Notes under the pieces: model-generated
Told to the model about the DNA's origin: nothing
Database searches by the model: none
What the model saw: the letters and a program-made list of their open reading frames with translations, nothing else
Program-made: the position numbers and the translations under genes
In this document: in pieces, positions 24,830-33,666 of the stretch
Layout: every line of letters begins with the position of its first letter
Numbering within the stretch: the stretch's first letter is position 1
Source: JACKJA01 sp050297015
GTDB taxonomy: Bacteria > Pseudomonadota > Alphaproteobacteria > Micavibrionales > Micavibrionaceae
NCBI GenBank assembly: GCA_050297015.1
Contig: JBNKRZ010000022.1
Location: 8,458-72,457 of the forward strand
DNA length: 64,000 nucleotides
Reading direction: 5' to 3'

Positions 24830-25343
24830 GGGTTTCACCTTCGGTCACGGGTTTGCCTTCTGCCGCATTTTGGCGCAGACGTTCCGTTTCGGCCTTAGGG
24901 TCAACGACGCTGGCCGGTCCCGGTCCTTTGTCACTGCTCCCCAGTCCCAGAAGCTTTTTCGCAACAGGTTCGTTTTTCGGTGAGAGAGCATCCGTTTCTT
25001 TGTTTACGATCTCGCGGATTCCGGGTTGCGCGATATCGCTTCCCGCTTGCTGCAACAGGGCGGCTTCACCATTTGCGGGCTTTAGGGCCGTTTCGGATTT
25101 GGCACCGAAAACAACCTCACGGGCTTGCTCATCCGTGGCGGTTTCTTGTGGGCGAGGGGCGCCGGGGCGCGGCGGGCGGAGCGCATATTCCGGCGGTATC
25201 TCCAGCGGCGCGCGTTTGACAACGGCAAATTCGTCCGGTGCTTTCCGGGTCAGACCCATTTTCTCCTTCGCGCCACTACAGCCGGTCAGGCTCAGCGCTA
25301 TGGTCGTCAGGAACAGTGTAATCAGTGTTTGTTTTTTCATCAT
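24813..25343 (-). CDS. DUF3035-type lipoprotein
   Basis: It has 176 residues. The signal peptide ends in the lipobox LTGC (Cys at about residue 22). After it comes the family motif RKAPDEFAVVKRAPLEIPPEYALRPP, characteristic of DUF3035 proteins in alphaproteobacteria, which have been linked to the outer-membrane BAM complex (BamF-like). The rest is low-complexity and acidic. Start overlaps the lspA stop, so LspA and this probable substrate are co-expressed. Confidence 0.82.
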   Translation of the reverse strand: MMKKQTLITLFLTTIALSLTGCSGAKEKMGLTRKAPDEFAVVKRAPLEIPPEYALRPPRPGAPRPQETATDEQAREVVFGAKSETALKPANGEAALLQQAGSDIAQPGIREIVNKETDALSPKNEPVAKKLLGLGSSDKGPGPASVVDPKAETERLRQNAAEGKPVTEGETPTVEE

Positions 25344-25828
25344 TTGTCTTGCGACTCATCTTGTTTGGTTCCCAAGAATAGCCCATCAAAAACGATAAAT
25401 GCAATGCCTATGACAATCGCGCTGTCAGCAATGTTAAAAGCGGGGTAGTGCCAGCTCTGCCAGTGGAAATCCAAAAAGTCTACAACGCCCCCGAAACGCA
25501 GGCGGTCGATGATATTTCCTAGCGCGCCGCCAATGACCATTCCGGTGGCCAGCGCGAGGAAACGGCTGTGGGTCTTAAAGAGCCACACGGCAAATCCGGC
25601 GGCGATCACAAGCGACAAGGCGGAGAGCGCATACGGCCCCCATGTGCTGCCGTTTGTGAACATGCCAAAGCTGATCCCTTTGTTCCATACGAGAACGAGG
25701 TTGAAGACGGGCAGGAGCTCCAGCGGCTTTTCGGCGGCGGGGCTTCCTAAAATCGCAGCCTTGCTCACCTGATCGGCGATCAGGACGACAAGGGCGGTGA
25801 GCAGGCCTATGAGTTTTACGTTTTTCAT
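25340..25828 (-). CDS. lspA: Lipoprotein signal peptidase
   Basis: Inner-membrane aspartyl protease that cleaves prolipoprotein signal peptides after lipidation. It has 162 residues and four membrane helices. Conserved boxes are LIADQVSKAAI, VWNKGISFGMF, GGALGNIIDRLRFG (first catalytic Asp) and FNIADSAIVIG (second catalytic Asp). It lies between ileS and the DUF3035 lipoprotein; ileS-lspA is a widespread pair. Confidence 0.96.
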   Translation of the reverse strand: MKNVKLIGLLTALVVLIADQVSKAAILGSPAAEKPLELLPVFNLVLVWNKGISFGMFTNGSTWGPYALSALSLVIAAGFAVWLFKTHSRFLALATGMVIGGALGNIIDRLRFGGVVDFLDFHWQSWHYPAFNIADSAIVIGIAFIVFDGLFLGTKQDESQDK

Positions 25829-25868
25829 GTTTCTAATACTAATTCGTATTTTCTAAATCAAAAAAGAT

Positions 25869-25963
25869 CGTCATTGCGAACCCGGCTTAGCCGGGTGAGG
25901 CAATCCAGAATCTTTCCTTGTGGCTCTGGATTGCCGCGTTCGCTTCGCTCTCTCGCAATGACG
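25869..25963. repeat. Palindromic intergenic repeat (CGTCATTGCGA family), copy 2
   Basis: A 95-bp element between ileS and lspA. It starts CGTCATTGCGA and ends CTCGCAATGACG, with GGCAATCCAG and CTGGATTGC as inner arms and a small CCCGGCTTAGCCGGG palindrome near the left end. Same family as 1939-2073. Confidence 0.85.
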
Positions 25964-25993
25964 TACTCATTGTTTGAAAGCTAAACAGTATCA

Positions 25994-28948
25994 TTATGCC
26001 GCTTTCTTCTGTGCGTCCACGGCATCGGCGCAGCGGTTGCAAATCCCGCCTTCCTCGACCTCCGGCAGGACTTTCCAGCATCGCGCACATTTGTGGCCGG
26101 ACGCTTTTTCGATGGTTACCGACGATGCGCCCTCACTGATTTTAATCTGGGAGGTGATGCAGACATCGGCCATTCCCTCTCCTATCAATTTTACATGATC
26201 CGACTCTGTTTGGATAAGGGGGAGGGCTTCAAGGGAGGAACCCAGGGTTTTGTCTGCTCGTAAGGGTTCTATGGCTTCCAGTACGGATTTTCGTACGGCT
26301 TTGATCTCCCCCCATTTCGTAGCTAATTCTTCATTCTTCCAGCTTTCCGGTAAGTCCGGGAAGGTCCGCAGGTGAATGCTTTCGGCGTCTTCAAACACAC
26401 CTGCCGGGCGGTGGGACCATGCTTCCTCCGCCGTGAAAGCGAGGGTTGGCGCGAGCCATGCGGTCAGACAATTGAAAATCTCGGCCATCACCGTGCGGGT
26501 GGCGCGGCGCTCGAAACTGTCCGCGCGGTCGCAATACAGACGGTCTTTACGGATGTCGAAATAAAAGGCCGAGAGTTCGTTGTTGCAGAAATTATGCAGC
26601 TTGTGTGCCAGACGCCCGAACTCGAAGTTTTCAATGTGATCGCGGATTTCGCTATCCATCGTGGCCAGTTGGTGAAGCATCAGCTGTTCCAGTTCCGGAA
26701 ACTTTTTGATGTCATTCTGAGGCGTAGCCGAAGAATCTGTTCCTACATTTTTAGATCCTTCGCTATGCTCAGGATGACAAGGTAAACGCTCCGCTTCCGT
26801 GAAGCCGTCCAAAGCGCCGAGCAAGAAGCGCAGCGTGTTGCGAATCCGGCGGTAAAGGTCGCTGGCCGCTTTGATGTTGTTTTCCCCGATGCGCAAATCT
26901 TCGGCATAGTCGGAGGTCATCGTCCATAGGCGTAAAATATCCGCGCCGTATTGTTTCATCATTTTCAGCGGATCGACGACATTGCCCATCGACTTGGACA
27001 TTTTATAGCCCTTTTCATCGAGCACAAAGCCGTGGGTTAGAACGGTTTTGTAGGGTGCCCGGCCGCGTGTGCCGCAGCACTCCAGCAAGGAGGAGTGGAA
27101 CCAGCCGCGGTGCTGGTCGGAGCCCTCCAAATACATATCGGCTTGCTCTACGCCTTCGAAGTCCGGCCATGTGTCCGTATCACCCAGAACGAAAGTATGG
27201 GTAGAGCCGGAATCAAACCAGACATCAACAATGTCGAATATTTGATCGTAATCATCGGCACTGTAGTCAGAGCCAAGGAAGTCCTCCGCCGGGCGTGCCC
27301 ACCATGCATCGGAGCCTTCTTTCTCAAAGATAGCGGCAATGCGGGTGTTGACGGCTTCGTCTTTTAGCAGCTCCCCGGTTTGTTTATCGAGGAAGAGCGC
27401 AATCGGTACGCCCCATGCGCGCTGGCGGGAAATACACCAATCCGGGCGGCCCTCAATCATGGCAGTAATGCGCTTTTCCCCGGCGGCGGGCACCCATTTG
27501 GTGTCTTTGATCGCTGCCAGCGCTTTTTGACGCAGATCGTTGGTCTCCATCGAAATAAACCATTGCGGCGTGGTGCGGAAAATTACCGGGGCCTTGGAGC
27601 GCCAGCTGTGCGGGTATTCATGGCGCAGCGAGCCTTTGGCCAGCAGCGCGCCTTCCTCCGCCATCGCTTTGATGACGCGGCCGTTGGCATCACCCATCTG
27701 GCCTTTTTCGTCGTAAATGACCGCCCCGCCGAACAGCGGCACGTTTTCGCGGATCACCCCGGCATCATCGACATTGTCGGTAACCTCAATGCCGTGCGCG
27801 GTGCCGAGGAAAAAGTCATCCTGCCCGTGGCCCGGTGCGATATGCACGAAGCCGGTTCCGGTTTCTTCCGTCACAAAATCGGCTTCCAGCGCCGGAACGT
27901 CGAAGTCATAGCCGTGCTTATGTAAGGGGTGATGGCAAACGGTCCCTGCGATATCAGCGCCGCTCAGGGTTTCAATCAGGGCCCAGTCCGTGATTTTGGC
28001 TTGCTCTTTGGTGCTTTCGGCCAGCGATGTGGCCAGCACCAGCTTGTCTCCCGGCTTGGCTGTAGAGCCTTCGGCTGCTGCGGTGATTTCGTAAACGCCA
28101 TATTCCATCTGTGGGCCGTAAGCGACGGCGCGGTTGGACGGCATGGTCCACGGAGTTGTCGTCCAGATCACGATATCAGCGCCCTCGATGGCTTTGCAAT
28201 TGGTTTTTACAACCGGGAAGCGGATCCAGATCGTGATGGATTTGTGTTCCTTATATTCCACCTCCGCCTCGGCCAGAGCGGTCTTTTCAACCGGCGACCA
28301 CATGACGGGTTTGACGCCTTTATACAGCCCGCCATTCATCAGGAATTTGTGAATTTCGCGCGTGATTTGCGCTTCGGCGGGGTTGGTCATGGTCAAGTAC
28401 GGCGTGTCCCAATCTCCCGTAACGCCAAGGCGCTGGAACTCTTCGCTCTGGATGCTGACCCATTCTTTAGCGAATTCGCGGCATTCTTGCCGGAAAGCGA
28501 CGGTATCGACTTCATCTTTGTCCAGCCCTTTGGCGCGGTATTGTTCCTCGATCTTCCATTCGATCGGCAAGCCGTGGCAGTCCCAGCCCGGCACGTAAGG
28601 GGCGTTATAGCCCATCATCTGATAGGATTTTACAATCACGTCTTTTAGAATTTTATTCAGCGCGTGCCCCATGTGGATGTGACCGTTGGCGTAAGGCGGG
28701 CCGTCGTGCAAAACCCATTTGGGAAGGTCTTTGGATTGCGCGCGGAGGGCGCCGTATAAGTTCATTTCCTGCCATTTTTTGACCATCTCCGGTTCCTTGG
28801 TCGGTAGGCCGCCGCGCATCGGAAAGTCGGTTTTCGGCAGGAAGACGGTTTCCTTATATTGGTCTTTTGCGGCTTTTTCCGCTGTTGCTTGATTATCGTT
28901 CTTATTATTATCCATTTTACATAATCCGATTATGTTGTTTTCTTTCAT
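25994..28948 (-). CDS. ileS: Isoleucyl-tRNA synthetase, with an in-frame repeat-encoded insert
   Basis: Charges tRNA-Ile. The 984-residue frame has the class I motifs: HIGH-type ANGHIHMGH near the N-terminus and KMSKS in GYKMSKSMGN at about residue 650, plus a CP1 editing domain and a C-terminal zinc site (KCARCWK...CNRC). Residues of about 724-746 are encoded by a palindromic repeat (26711-26778) and are foreign to the family. They sit between GALDGFTEAERLP and the anticodon-binding helices. The start may instead be the MDNNKN methionine 11 residues in. Confidence 0.95.
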   Translation of the reverse strand: MKENNIIGLCKMDNNKNDNQATAEKAAKDQYKETVFLPKTDFPMRGGLPTKEPEMVKKWQEMNLYGALRAQSKDLPKWVLHDGPPYANGHIHMGHALNKILKDVIVKSYQMMGYNAPYVPGWDCHGLPIEWKIEEQYRAKGLDKDEVDTVAFRQECREFAKEWVSIQSEEFQRLGVTGDWDTPYLTMTNPAEAQITREIHKFLMNGGLYKGVKPVMWSPVEKTALAEAEVEYKEHKSITIWIRFPVVKTNCKAIEGADIVIWTTTPWTMPSNRAVAYGPQMEYGVYEITAAAEGSTAKPGDKLVLATSLAESTKEQAKITDWALIETLSGADIAGTVCHHPLHKHGYDFDVPALEADFVTEETGTGFVHIAPGHGQDDFFLGTAHGIEVTDNVDDAGVIRENVPLFGGAVIYDEKGQMGDANGRVIKAMAEEGALLAKGSLRHEYPHSWRSKAPVIFRTTPQWFISMETNDLRQKALAAIKDTKWVPAAGEKRITAMIEGRPDWCISRQRAWGVPIALFLDKQTGELLKDEAVNTRIAAIFEKEGSDAWWARPAEDFLGSDYSADDYDQIFDIVDVWFDSGSTHTFVLGDTDTWPDFEGVEQADMYLEGSDQHRGWFHSSLLECCGTRGRAPYKTVLTHGFVLDEKGYKMSKSMGNVVDPLKMMKQYGADILRLWTMTSDYAEDLRIGENNIKAASDLYRRIRNTLRFLLGALDGFTEAERLPCHPEHSEGSKNVGTDSSATPQNDIKKFPELEQLMLHQLATMDSEIRDHIENFEFGRLAHKLHNFCNNELSAFYFDIRKDRLYCDRADSFERRATRTVMAEIFNCLTAWLAPTLAFTAEEAWSHRPAGVFEDAESIHLRTFPDLPESWKNEELATKWGEIKAVRKSVLEAIEPLRADKTLGSSLEALPLIQTESDHVKLIGEGMADVCITSQIKISEGASSVTIEKASGHKCARCWKVLPEVEEGGICNRCADAVDAQKKAA
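26711..26778. repeat. Palindromic repeat inserted inside ileS
   Basis: GTCATTCTGAGGC...GAAGAATC (left) is nearly the reverse complement of GATCCTTCGCTATGCTCAGGATGAC (right), a 68-bp palindrome. The same consensus (GTCATCCTGAGC...GAAGGATC) is found in mnmA at 34619-34717. In ileS it is read as the peptide CHPEHSEGSKNV...SSATPQND without breaking the frame. Confidence 0.9.
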
Positions 28949-28991
28949 ATTCTCATTTGTTTGGAGGAAGGCGTCTCATGCGGCCATCACA

Positions 28992-29024
28992 GGAAAACCC
29001 GGCTCTTATCCTTTAAGAACCGGG
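28992..29024 (-). terminator. Hairpin terminator-like, - strand
   Basis: CCCGGTTCTTA and TAAGAGCCGGG (read on the - strand) form an 11-bp stem with one mismatch, followed by TTTT. It could end transcripts from the AEC transporter gene ahead of ileS. The rest of the 28949-29205 gap holds no credible gene apart from the dispersed palindrome at 29078. Confidence 0.45.
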
Positions 29025-29077
29025 ATCATAATTCGAATAGCGCCCCCGTCGTTCATATTTGGTGGCGTTGCGGCGGC

Positions 29078-29110
29078 GTTCACGTACGTTTCTGTACGCT
29101 TCACTCCTCG
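29078..29110 (+). repeat. Dispersed short palindrome, copy 2
   Basis: GTTCACGTACGTTTCTGTAC followed by GCTTCACTCCTCGC. Same unit as 6300-6336 and, reversed, 33193-33224. Lies in the ileS upstream gap. Confidence 0.55.
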
Positions 29111-29205
29111 CGCCAAGTCAAACATGAACGCTGAAGTCTCTGATTTTTTGTTGCTTATAGCTATCTTTTGCATAGCGGCACTATAGAGTGATTAGGGTAG
29201 GGAAA

Positions 29206-30138
29206 TCAAGACGGCAATGTGAATCCGGCCAGCATTAAAACCAGAGGAATGTAAAATAGGCCGAGCAAGGTGCCGATCAAAACGGTGGTGGCGGCTTTTT
29301 CGGGGCGTAAGTTAAGTTGGGCGGCGAAAGCGGCGATGTTGGCTCCGGGCGGTAGGATCGAGAGCACGAAGAGTAAATCGTGGACTTCCGGTTCAAACAG
29401 GTGCGTAGTGCTCTTATCGAGGGCAATCAGGCCAAGGGCAATCAGCGGCCAAAGCAGGAATTTAGCGGCAAAGGCCAACCCCATGAACCGTGCACCAAAG
29501 ACCAATTTATTCGCTTTAGATAGCGCTACACCGATAATCATCATGCCGCATACGACATAAGCGCCTTTGAAATGCATCCAGTACGTGTCGAAAATGTCCG
29601 GCATCTGTACGGACAGGGCGTTACAAGCCAATCCCAGTAGCACCGCGTAGAGTATCGGGAATTTGGCGACACGCTTCAGGCTGTCGCTGACGCTGAAATT
29701 ACCGCGGGCGGCGATGTAATACAGCACCGTCGCCTCGAAAAAGAACATGCCGATCAGCATGAAAGAATAAACCCCGACCCAGATGTCTTCAAAAAGCAGA
29801 ATGACCACCGGTAGACCAAAATAGCCGCTATTGGCGGTGGCTGTGATGATCGCCAACAAATTGGCACGGTTATCCTTGAAAATGTATTTGCCCAGCGCCA
29901 GAAAAGAAAACCCGAGCAGGGATTGCAGGCCGAAGACGAGGAAGGGCAGCATAAGATAGGCGGGCTGGAAATCCATTTTGGCGACAAACCCGAAAGCCAC
30001 GACCGGTACGAACACGAACAGGCACAGATTGGCGATGGTCTGGCGGTTGATGTCAAAAAAGCGGCCCGCGGCATAGCCGAGCCCGATCAGCACATAAAGC
30101 GGAAAAATGTTGAGCAGCAGGGCAAGGAAAACGCTCAT
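29206..30138 (-). CDS. AEC (auxin efflux carrier) family transporter
   Basis: Inner-membrane permease of the AEC/bile-acid-arsenite superfamily. From ATG 30138 it has 310 residues and about ten hydrophobic segments. It starts MSVFLALLLNIFPLYVLIGLGYAAGR, with NLCLFVFVPVVAFGF and, near the end, LPPGANIAAFAAQ, the helix-breaking family motif. The start overlaps the ribF stop (ATGA). Substrate unknown; members move organic acids or amino acids. Confidence 0.85.
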   Translation of the reverse strand: MSVFLALLLNIFPLYVLIGLGYAAGRFFDINRQTIANLCLFVFVPVVAFGFVAKMDFQPAYLMLPFLVFGLQSLLGFSFLALGKYIFKDNRANLLAIITATANSGYFGLPVVILLFEDIWVGVYSFMLIGMFFFEATVLYYIAARGNFSVSDSLKRVAKFPILYAVLLGLACNALSVQMPDIFDTYWMHFKGAYVVCGMMIIGVALSKANKLVFGARFMGLAFAAKFLLWPLIALGLIALDKSTTHLFEPEVHDLLFVLSILPPGANIAAFAAQLNLRPEKAATTVLIGTLLGLFYIPLVLMLAGFTLPS

Positions 30139-31064
30139 GCGGCGGTGCTCTCCAATATTTTTCGTACCTCTTTGCAATCGGTTTCAATTTGAGCGGTGAG
30201 TGCATTGAGGCTATCGAATTTGGCTTCGCCGCGCAGGCGTTTGATAGGGCGCACGCGCAGGGTTTTGTCGTACAGATCACCATCAAAATCGAGGATATGC
30301 GCTTCGATTTGCCCGGTTTGAATTTCGAACATCGGGCGAATGCCGATATTGGTGGCGGCTTTGTGCCATGTGTCTTCGCCCTCGACCTGCACCCATGTGG
30401 CATAAACGCCATAGGCCGGGTGAAGTGTTTCCTTGAGCGGGATGTTCGCCGTGGGATAGCCGATTTCCCGTCCCCGCTTATCACCGTGAATGACAGTGCC
30501 GCGCATTTCCCATTTCCAGCCAAGCAGGGCATTGGCTTCTTCAATTTCCCCTTTGCGCAAAGCGGCGCGAATGCGGCTGGAGGAAACGATTTGCTCATCG
30601 TCATAGCTGATTTTTTCGATGGCCGTGACATCCAGCCCCGCAGTGCGAAGGGTGTCGGCGTTGCCTTTGCGGAGTTGACCGAAACGAAAATCTTCACCGA
30701 TGACAATATGGGCCGGTTTCAGGGCATCGGTCATGACGCTCTGGATAAAACCGTCAGCGCTCTGGCTGGCAAATTCCCAGCTAAAGGGTAGGGCGTAAAG
30801 AAAATCGACGCCTTCCTGTGTCAGTCGTTCAGCCTTTAAAGGCTGTGGGGTCAGGCGAAAAGGCGGATCGTCCGGGCGGAACAGGGCACGCGGATGCGGC
30901 TCAAATGTAAGGACGCCAAAGGGTTTCCCTAATGTGAGTGCTTTGTCTTGCGCCGTTTTAAGTAATGCCTGATGGCCGCGGTGAACGCCATCGAAATTGC
31001 CTATGGCAATAACGGCGCCCGTCGCGTTTTCGGGTATATCTTCAATTGTTTCAAAAACATCCAT
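30135..31064 (-). CDS. ribF: Bifunctional riboflavin kinase/FAD synthetase
   Basis: Makes FMN and FAD from riboflavin. From ATG 31064 it has 309 residues. The N-terminal nucleotidyltransferase domain shows IGNFDGVHRGHQAL, and VSSSRIRAALRKGEIEEANALLG sits at the domain join. The C-terminal flavokinase domain has GDKRGREIGYPTANI and the conserved YGVYATWV. An in-frame TTG at 31100 gives a longer version, but MDVFETIEDIP matches the normal family start. Confidence 0.95.
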   Translation of the reverse strand: MDVFETIEDIPENATGAVIAIGNFDGVHRGHQALLKTAQDKALTLGKPFGVLTFEPHPRALFRPDDPPFRLTPQPLKAERLTQEGVDFLYALPFSWEFASQSADGFIQSVMTDALKPAHIVIGEDFRFGQLRKGNADTLRTAGLDVTAIEKISYDDEQIVSSSRIRAALRKGEIEEANALLGWKWEMRGTVIHGDKRGREIGYPTANIPLKETLHPAYGVYATWVQVEGEDTWHKAATNIGIRPMFEIQTGQIEAHILDFDGDLYDKTLRVRPIKRLRGEAKFDSLNALTAQIETDCKEVRKILESTAA

Positions 31065-31178
31065 CTCCAACGGTTTAGAGATTTTTGGGATGTTACGCAA
31101 GGATCGTTTATCCGGTTGTTACGTCCCTATGTTTTGTAAGCACTTTTATATGCTGATGTCACAGTTATTTAAAAACGC

Positions 31179-31868
31179 TTACGCCGCTTCTAACAAATCC
31201 GAAGATGGCTGGACGGAACGGCCGCCATTTTCCGCACGGTTCATGTGATCGTGCATGTGTGCCATCATGGTCTCAACCTGCCCGGCACCATTGTAGAAAT
31301 GTCCGGCACCGTTAATAACGCGGTAATCGACATCAATTCCCTTTTGGGCGTGCAAGCGTTCGGCCATTTTAGCGACATGGTCTTCCGCAATAATTTCATC
31401 CTCAGAGCCGTGAACGATCAACCCAGAAGTCGGGCACGGCGCAAGAAAGCTAAAGTCTTCTACGTGTGCCGGAGGGGAAACCGCAATCCATCCGGTGACC
31501 TCCGGACGGCGCATCAAAAGCTGCATACCGATCCATGCACCAAAACCAAATCCGGCAACCCAGACATAAGGCGCATTTTTGTTTAGATCTTGCATCCAGT
31601 CGAGGGCCGATGCCGCATCACTCAACTCACCTTCGCCCTGATCGAATTCACCTTGTGAACGGCCAACGCCACGAAAGTTAAAGCGCAAAGTTGAAAAGCC
31701 ACGTTCCACAAACATTTGGAACATATGATAGCTGATTTTGTTATTCATCGTCCCGCCATGTTCAGGATCGGGATGAAGGACGACCGCCAGAGGGGCGTTT
31801 GGTATGCGAGAGTGTTTGTACCGGCCTTCAAGGCGCCCGGCAGGACCGTTAAAAATAATTTCTGGCAT
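31179..31868 (-). CDS. COG2945-type alpha/beta hydrolase lacking the nucleophile serine
   Basis: It has 229 residues. Fold marks are VLHPDPEHGGTMNNK, TLRFNFRGVGRSQGEFD, the nucleophile elbow, then the acid (HGSEDEII) and histidine (GAGHFY). The elbow reads AGFGFGAWIG, with GGT (Gly) where this family normally has Ser in GXSXG. The protein therefore looks catalytically altered, unless another residue serves. It is a single gene between ribF and the cysteine desulfurase, with no strong context. Confidence 0.85.
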   Translation of the reverse strand: MPEIIFNGPAGRLEGRYKHSRIPNAPLAVVLHPDPEHGGTMNNKISYHMFQMFVERGFSTLRFNFRGVGRSQGEFDQGEGELSDAASALDWMQDLNKNAPYVWVAGFGFGAWIGMQLLMRRPEVTGWIAVSPPAHVEDFSFLAPCPTSGLIVHGSEDEIIAEDHVAKMAERLHAQKGIDVDYRVINGAGHFYNGAGQVETMMAHMHDHMNRAENGGRSVQPSSDLLEAA

Positions 31869-32002
31869 CTGTTCCCACTTTTATAGTTATGTTATCCCAC
31901 ATGAGGAAGTGGACAGGATATAGCAAAAAGCTTTTGCCTTTGTCTATAAAATTATCGTAACATTTTGATATTCTTGTGGATTTTAAATATAGAAATATAG
32001 AG

Positions 32003-33139
32003 ATGAGCACAAACACCTATCTTGATTACAATGCCACCGCGCCGCTGAAACCCACGGTTATTGCGCATATGACCGAGATTCTGTCCACCGTCGGCAATGC
32101 TTCATCCGCACACAGCTTCGGCCGCACCGCCCGCAAACACGTGGAAGACGCCCGCGAACAAGTCGCGGCACTGGTTGGTATTCCCGCCGCACAGATTGTT
32201 TTTAACAGCGGCGCAACGGAGGGCAACAATACGATCCTGCAAGCCTTTAAAGGCCAGCGTATTTTAATCGCGGCAACGGAGCACCCCTCCGTCCGCGAAG
32301 CCGCGCCGGAGGCCGAACATATTCCCGTATTATCCAACGGCCTTCTGGATATGGAGGCTTATGAAACCTTGCTGCAAAAGGGACCAACGCCGGCGCTTGT
32401 ATCCGTCATGTTCGTCAACAGCGAAACCGGGGTCATACAGCCCATTGGCAAAATCGCTAAACTCGCCAAGAAGCACGGCGCGTTATTTCATTGTGATGCG
32501 GTACAGGCTGCCGGGCGCGTGGCCATTGACATGCCGCGCCTGCATATCGATTATTTAACCCTGTCCGCGCACAAAATCGGCGGGCCGCAGGGTGTAGGCG
32601 CGCTGGCCGTTGGCAATTGTGAAAACGGTGCCTGTCTCGATATTCCCAAGCTGCTCTATGGCGGCGGGCAGGAAAAACGCCACCGCGCCGGTACGGAAAA
32701 TGTTGCCGGGATCGCCGGATTTGGTTTAGCTGCCGAACTGGCTCTTAAAGATTTTGAAGATTTCCAAAAGCTGGCAATTTTGCGCGATAAGCAGGAAAAA
32801 GCGCTAAAAGAAATAGCGCCAGAAATCATATTTTTCGGTCAAAATGCGGAGCGGGTTGCCAATACCTCTTGCTTTGCTCTGTTTGGTATCGCCTCAAAAA
32901 CGCAGCTTATGAACCTCGATCTGGCCGGGATTGCCGTCAGCGGCGGCTCGGCCTGCTCCAGCGGTTCCGCCAAAGGCTCACACGTTCTGGCTGCGATGGG
33001 GGCCTCAGAAGAAGAAATTGCAAGCGCCTTGCGTGTTTCGCTGGGATGGGATACAAAACCCGCCGATATCGACCGCTTTATCGAAGTCTGGTCGGCAATG
33101 TATAACCGTATGAAAGGTAAAATTACCAACCATCGGTAA
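32003..33139 (+). CDS. Cysteine desulfurase (NifS/IscS family)
   Basis: PLP enzyme that takes sulfur from cysteine as a persulfide. From ATG 32003 it has 378 residues. YLDYNATAP at the start, SGATEGNN, HCDAVQAAGR, the PLP lysine in SAHKIGGPQG and the catalytic cysteine loop GGSACSSGSAKGS are all present. It is followed by a [2Fe-2S] ferredoxin and mnmA, which suggests it feeds sulfur to tRNA thiolation and Fe-S clusters. No clear Shine-Dalgarno sequence at the start. Confidence 0.93.
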   Translation: MSTNTYLDYNATAPLKPTVIAHMTEILSTVGNASSAHSFGRTARKHVEDAREQVAALVGIPAAQIVFNSGATEGNNTILQAFKGQRILIAATEHPSVREAAPEAEHIPVLSNGLLDMEAYETLLQKGPTPALVSVMFVNSETGVIQPIGKIAKLAKKHGALFHCDAVQAAGRVAIDMPRLHIDYLTLSAHKIGGPQGVGALAVGNCENGACLDIPKLLYGGGQEKRHRAGTENVAGIAGFGLAAELALKDFEDFQKLAILRDKQEKALKEIAPEIIFFGQNAERVANTSCFALFGIASKTQLMNLDLAGIAVSGGSACSSGSAKGSHVLAAMGASEEEIASALRVSLGWDTKPADIDRFIEVWSAMYNRMKGKITNHR

Positions 33140-33192
33140 ATGTTTAAACTATTCATTAGCGTCGTTTCACTTTCTTTTTTTACAAGGCATAA

Positions 33193-33224
33193 GGAGTGAA
33201 GCGTAGTAAACCTACGTGAGCGAC
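33193..33224 (-). repeat. Dispersed short palindrome, copy 3
   Basis: Read on the - strand: GTCGCTCACGTAGGTTTACT followed by ACGCTTCACTCC. It shares core and flank with the copies at 6300 and 29078. Lies between the desulfurase and ferredoxin genes. Confidence 0.55.
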
Positions 33225-33316
33225 GATATAACCCAACGGTTCGAAGCGCGCAGCGCGTGAACCAAAAGCCCGAAAGGGCTAAAACATGTACAAAAAGAAA
33301 TGGGAATGACGATAAC

Positions 33317-33658
33317 ATGCCTGAGATGACTTTTTTAATGAAAGACGGCTCCCCCAAAGTCGTTGACGCCCCGGCCGGCCTCTCGATTATGGAGATCGCC
33401 CAGAAAAACCAGATCGTAGAGGTCGAAGGCGCTTGTGGCGGCGGGCTGGCCTGCGCGACGTGCCATGTCTACGTTCACCCCGATTGGTGGAGCAAGGTTC
33501 TGCCCGCCGGAGAAGACGGCGTGAGCGAAGGCGAAGAAGACATGCTCGACATTGCTTTTGAACTGCGCAAAACCTCCCGCTTGTGCTGTCAGATCACCAT
33601 GAGCGAAGAACTGGACGGCCTTGTCGTCGCAGTGCCGGGCGCAAAAACAGACTGGTAG
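33317..33658 (+). CDS. fdx: [2Fe-2S] ferredoxin, adrenodoxin type
   Basis: Small electron carrier for Fe-S cluster assembly and oxygenases. It has 113 residues from the ATG at 33317 (MPEMTFLMKDG). The cluster ligands are in the order CGGGLACATC and, later, RLCC, matching the C-X5-C-X2-C...C pattern of vertebrate-type ferredoxins. The frame is open further up, to 33257, but that part is not family-like. mnmA starts 8 bp after the stop. Confidence 0.93.
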   Translation: MPEMTFLMKDGSPKVVDAPAGLSIMEIAQKNQIVEVEGACGGGLACATCHVYVHPDWWSKVLPAGEDGVSEGEEDMLDIAFELRKTSRLCCQITMSEELDGLVVAVPGAKTDW

Positions 33659-33666
33659 AGCGACCC

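Noticed and set aside
28932..29186. 84-codon open frame upstream of ileS
   Set aside because: It spans a hairpin terminator and a dispersed palindrome and has no credible start signal.
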